Source: an uncultured Prevotellaceae bacterium
Lineage (GTDB): Bacteria > Bacteroidota > Bacteroidia > Bacteroidales > Bacteroidaceae
Direction of reading: 5' to 3'
NCBI GenBank assembly: GCA_902786665.1
Contig: CADADN010000001.1
Location: forward strand, 62,001 to 126,000
DNA: 64,000 nt
Part shown: positions 60,731 to 64,000 of the stretch, one piece after another
Layout of the letters: each line of letters begins with the position of its first letter
Numbering within the stretch: the stretch's first letter is position 1
Translations under genes and position numbers: made by a program
Notes under the pieces: model-generated
Told to the model about the DNA's origin: nothing
The model's input: the letters and a program-made list of their open reading frames with translations, nothing else
Databases searched by the model: none

Positions 60731-63163
60731 TCATTGAAATTCGACGTCGAAATTGTCTCCCTCACCGCTTGGCGGGCGCGATGATTCCGTCTCTTCCAAC
60801 TCGGGGATGACTGTCTCGCGGCTTCCCATATCCCAATTGGGGATGGAGTCTTCTTGCCTGGCGGGCGAAGGAGATACCACCACTTGCCTGTTGCAGACGA
60901 ACAGGTCGTCGGAAATGTCGATGTCTTCTCCTGCAGGTATCTCGAACTTTCCCCAATACTTGGTGAAATCTTTGTTCACCAAGACGAAATAAAGGAAATT
61001 CCCACATACAGGTAGGGCAGTATGCGCCCCCTGGCCGAGGGCAGCGCTCTTGAAATGTATTTGGCGGTATTCACCGCCTACCCACGCTCCACAAACAAGA
61101 TGTGGCGTGACGGCAATGAACCACCCGTCGGCAGCATTGTTTGATGTGCCTGTCTTGCCGCCGCACTCTACCACGCTGGCAGGAATATACGAGTTCATTC
61201 CTCTTGAGGTGCCATCCTTCACACCGTTTACCAATAGTTTCTGCATCAGGTAAGCGGTCTTGTAGGGCAGTGTCCTGGGGGTATCGGTCGGACCCTCATA
61301 TACTAAGTTGCCCTCGCTGTCTAAAATCCTCGTCACCAAGACGGGCTCATGTCGTTTTCCGTCGTTGGCAATGGTGCTATAGGCGTTCACCATCTCAAGC
61401 AGGTTGACGTCAGATGCACCAAGCAGTGTGGAAGGGTGGGGGTCGAGTTGGCTCTTGATACCCATGTCGTGTGCGGTCTTGATTACATTCTTCAAGCCCA
61501 TCTCCACGCCCAGCCTTACGGCCACAGAGTTGGTGCTCTTGGCAAAGGCTTGCTTCAGGAACAAGGAGTCGCCGGAAAAATACTTGCTGGCATTGGTGGG
61601 CTTCCAGATGGTTTCCGTACCAGTCTTCTCGTCGTAGATAGGCACACTCACAGGCTCGTCACGTCTTTTGTCGCAGGGTGTCAGACCTTGGTTGAAAGCC
61701 TCGGTATAGACAAACAACTTGAAGGTGGAACCAGGTTGGTGCATGGCGGTCACTTTGTCGTATTGCCATATGTTATAGTCGATATCGCCCACCCAGGCCA
61801 CCACAGCACCTGTCTGGGGCTCCATCGCCACAAAGCCGCAGTGCAGGTATTTCATCATATATCTCAAGGAGTCGAGTGTGCTCATCTCTGTCTCATACTC
61901 TCCTTTATCGGGCGACCATAATTTCACTTGATGGGGCTTGTTCAGATAATAGTTGATGGAGTCGGTATTGTTGTTGAAACGACGTTTCAAGTCCTCGTAG
62001 ACAGGCATTTTCTGCACGGTCTTCTCCACGAAGTCGGGTATCGGGTTGCCCTTCTCGTCACGCCAGGGGTCGGCACCGGCCCAGTCGGCGGCGAAGGTCT
62101 TTTGAAGCGACTTCATCTGTTTCTCCACCGCATTCTCGGCACATGCCTGCAAGCGTGTGTCGAGCGTTGTGTAAATCTTCAGTCCAGAGGTGTATAGGTC
62201 GTATCCGGTCTCATGGCACCATTTCGCCAAGTAGGCCTCTACGGCATCCTTGAAATAGGTGGTTTGTTTTTGCGTCCCGGTGTCCGACGAATAGGAGAGC
62301 ACAACAGGTTTTTTCGACAACCGTTGGTATTCCTCCTCGGAGAGGTGCCCGTTCTTCACCATCAGTTTCATCACCACATTCCTACGACTCTCACTGTTCT
62401 TGGGGTTGAGCAATGGGTTATAGAACGACGTGGCCTTGAGGATGCCAACGAGAATGGCAGCCTGGTCGGTGGTGAGTTCAGAGGGGGTGATATTGAAATA
62501 GTTCTTACTTGCCGTCTTGATGCCAAAGGTGTTGGAACCGAAATCCACCGTGTTGGCATACATGGTGAGAATCTCTTTCTTGTCGTAGACCATCTCAATC
62601 TTCGACGCGATGATCCACTCCTTGGTTTTCACAATGAGCATTCGCAGTCCGGGGATGTCGCTCAGCAATCCATTCGACGTCTGGGTGCGCATGCGGAACA
62701 TGTTCTTGGCCAATTGCTGGGTAATGGTCGACGCGCCCCTGGCCTCCTGGTGGATCACCGCATCCTTGATGGCGGCGAGAATACCGCTGAAGTCCACGCC
62801 ATGATGATAGTAGAAACGTTCGTCCTCGGTATCGACCAACGCATCCCAGAAAACGGGAGCCACGTCCTCGTATTTTACGGGACTGCGGTTCTCATTGTAA
62901 AATTTTCCAATACGCTTGCCGTCAGCGCTGAATATATCAGATGCCGAGATGGTTGGTGGATGGAGTATCTCGTAGAAACCAGGTGATTTGCCAAAAAGGC
63001 CCAGGAAATTGATGTCGACCATACCGAAATAGACCAACATGAAAATGATGAACGACAGGAATCCAGACAACAGTTTCACATACCATCGTCTGCCCTTGAA
63101 AAGGTGTATATACCATGAAAACACACCTTTTATCTTTCGCCAGCACCATTTCAATGCTTTCAT
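60731..63163 (-). CDS. Bifunctional penicillin-binding protein 1A
   Basis: Class A PBP polymerising and cross-linking peptidoglycan in the periplasm. The 810-residue protein has one N-terminal membrane helix (LLSGFLSFIIFMLVYFGMV). The GT51 glycosyltransferase domain follows (DTEDERFYYHHGVDF with catalytic glutamates, RGASTITQQLAKN), then the transpeptidase domain with active-site serine in QPGSTFKLF, the SxN motif STNS and KTGTSNNAADGWF. The C-terminal ~60 residues are acidic and proline-rich. It is 19 bases after miaA and 6 before the helicase gene. Confidence 0.95.
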   Translation of the reverse strand: MKALKWCWRKIKGVFSWYIHLFKGRRWYVKLLSGFLSFIIFMLVYFGMVDINFLGLFGKSPGFYEILHPPTISASDIFSADGKRIGKFYNENRSPVKYEDVAPVFWDALVDTEDERFYYHHGVDFSGILAAIKDAVIHQEARGASTITQQLAKNMFRMRTQTSNGLLSDIPGLRMLIVKTKEWIIASKIEMVYDKKEILTMYANTVDFGSNTFGIKTASKNYFNITPSELTTDQAAILVGILKATSFYNPLLNPKNSESRRNVVMKLMVKNGHLSEEEYQRLSKKPVVLSYSSDTGTQKQTTYFKDAVEAYLAKWCHETGYDLYTSGLKIYTTLDTRLQACAENAVEKQMKSLQKTFAADWAGADPWRDEKGNPIPDFVEKTVQKMPVYEDLKRRFNNNTDSINYYLNKPHQVKLWSPDKGEYETEMSTLDSLRYMMKYLHCGFVAMEPQTGAVVAWVGDIDYNIWQYDKVTAMHQPGSTFKLFVYTEAFNQGLTPCDKRRDEPVSVPIYDEKTGTETIWKPTNASKYFSGDSLFLKQAFAKSTNSVAVRLGVEMGLKNVIKTAHDMGIKSQLDPHPSTLLGASDVNLLEMVNAYSTIANDGKRHEPVLVTRILDSEGNLVYEGPTDTPRTLPYKTAYLMQKLLVNGVKDGTSRGMNSYIPASVVECGGKTGTSNNAADGWFIAVTPHLVCGAWVGGEYRQIHFKSAALGQGAHTALPVCGNFLYFVLVNKDFTKYWGKFEIPAGEDIDISDDLFVCNRQVVVSPSPARQEDSIPNWDMGSRETVIPELEETESSRPPSGEGDNFDVEFQ

Positions 63164-63182
63164 AGGTCTCTATACTTCCAGT

Positions 63183-64000
63183 CTATGCTGATTCTATCTC
63201 CTTGTCGATGAGTCGCATGATTCCATCCAAGTCATCGGGGTTGAACCAATGTATATCCGGGTCTCTCTTGAACCATGTGAGTTGTTTCCTGCAATATCGT
63301 CGTGTGTTGCTCTGAATCTTTTCAATGGCTTCCTCCCGACTGCATTTGCCTTCGATGTAATCAAACATCTCGCGGTAGCCTACCGTGTTGAGCGCATTGA
63401 CGCCCTTATAGGGGTATACCTTCCTCACCTCGTCTTCCAAGCCCTGCGAAATCATCTGGATTACACGTTGGTTGATACGGTTGTATAGTTCGTTGCGGTC
63501 GCGGTTGAGTCCGATCTTCACAATACGGAAGTCGCGCTGTTTTTTTTCGTTTGTCCGATACGAGGTGTAGGTGTTTCCCGTCATGTAGCAAATCTCCAGC
63601 GCATGAACCACTCTTCGTATGTTTTTCCGGTCGACAATAGCATAGTACTCAGGGTCGAGAATCCGGAGTTCTTCTACAAGCCGTTCCAGTCCCTCTTCCT
63701 CAAGGCGCTGTTTCATCAGCCTACGTGTTTCCTCGTCGATGGTGGGGATGTCGTCGATGCCATTGCACACCGCATCGATATACATCATGCTTCCGCCACT
63801 CATGATGCCGTAGGGTAGGGCGCCAAGTTCTCCTTCGGGCGAAATCAATTCCATCACCTCCTCCTCGAATCGTGAGGCACTGTAATAGTCGGTCAACTTG
63901 CATCTGCCCACGAAGTAGTGCTTCACGGCGGAAAGCTGTTCCGCGGTAGGGGCTGCTGTGCCGATGGGAATACCGTCGAATATCTGCCTTGAGTCGGCAT
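63183..64000 (-). CDS. miaA: tRNA dimethylallyltransferase, N-terminus outside window
   Basis: Adds a dimethylallyl group to A37 of tRNAs that read codons starting with U. The frame stays open past the internal GTG at 63926 to the window edge. The extra codons read ADSRQIFDGIPIGTAAPT, the conserved MiaA segment after the P-loop, so about 25 N-terminal residues with the ATP site are missing. Further family marks are GGSMMYIDAVCNGID, RRVVHALEICYMTG, VGYREMFDYIEGK and TRRYCRKQLTWFKRDPDIHWF. First known gene of the miaA-PBP1A-helicase run. Confidence 0.95.
   Translation of the reverse strand, partial: ADSRQIFDGIPIGTAAPTAEQLSAVKHYFVGRCKLTDYYSASRFEEEVMELISPEGELGALPYGIMSGGSMMYIDAVCNGIDDIPTIDEETRRLMKQRLEEEGLERLVEELRILDPEYYAIVDRKNIRRVVHALEICYMTGNTYTSYRTNEKKQRDFRIVKIGLNRDRNELYNRINQRVIQMISQGLEDEVRKVYPYKGVNALNTVGYREMFDYIEGKCSREEAIEKIQSNTRRYCRKQLTWFKRDPDIHWFNPDDLDGIMRLIDKEIESA

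Noticed and set aside
1..64000. tRNA, rRNA, insertion sequences, phage genes, toxin-antitoxin or restriction systems
   Set aside because: I looked through gaps and short frames and found no cloverleaf, transposase, integrase or paired small genes that would support any of these.

Overview
The window reads as a chromosome segment from a gut- or oral-type member of the Bacteroidales, most likely Prevotella or a close relative. Three things point there. Many gene starts are preceded by the Bacteroidetes -7 box TAnnTTTG rather than a sigma70 -10. The family mix is typical (GH106 rhamnosidase, PL1 pectate lyase, M49 peptidase with HECLGH, class III fructose bisphosphatase, FdtA ketoisomerase). Secreted proteins end in type IX-like tails. 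I see no rRNA, tRNA, CRISPR array, insertion sequence or phage gene.

Layout. 1-3.2 kb: rhamnogalacturonan-active glycoside hydrolases (a GH2-type gene cut by the window edge, and GH106). 3.2-3.6 kb: a gene-free stretch with two tandem copies of a palindromic repeat, one carrying a good promoter. 3.6-16.3 kb: a surface-polysaccharide locus (bactoprenol-type glycosyltransferase, two adjacent WecG/TagA enzymes, two GT4 enzymes, a GT11 fucosyltransferase, acyltransferase 3, Wzy-like polymerase, Wzx-like flippase, two LicD-type transferases and a lipoprotein glycerophosphodiesterase). It is visibly richer in A/T than its surroundings. 16.4-21.7 kb: PL1 lyase, fbp, and a chimeric glycosyltransferase-like protein. 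21.8-29.8 kb: one long minus-strand run, purU-hisH-hisA-hisF-hisIE-ftsE-lysC-lysA-GT2. 30-31.8 kb: recQ. 31.9-39.3 kb (plus strand): AraC-type regulator, dipeptidyl peptidase III, AlkD-like repair protein; then a Fur-family regulator, purA, hisS and an acetylesterase with a pectinesterase remnant. 39.4-45 kb: carB, rubrerythrin, pgk. 45-49 kb: a secreted papain-like/beta-helix pair, RidA and radA. 49-55.4 kb: minus-strand run MATE, cytidylate-kinase-like, metallophosphoesterase, rfbB, purT, fdtA, GNAT. 55.5-58.5 kb: subtilase, xseA, xseB. 58.7-64 kb: a small unknown protein, Pif1-like helicase, PBP1A and a 5'-truncated miaA.

How the parts fit. The polysaccharide locus, rfbB/fdtA and the scattered transferases build a phosphodiester-bearing surface glycan. 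GH106, GH2, PL1 and the CE12 esterase break down pectin outside the cytoplasm. The rest is housekeeping amino-acid, purine, pyrimidine, DNA-repair and cell-wall metabolism. The observations most worth checking are the chimeric protein at 20417-21667, the tandem structured repeat at 3290-3467, the CE8 remnant in the esterase, the 18-bp hairpin that overlaps the -33 region of the Fur-family promoter, and the LicD/LicD/GDPD combination.
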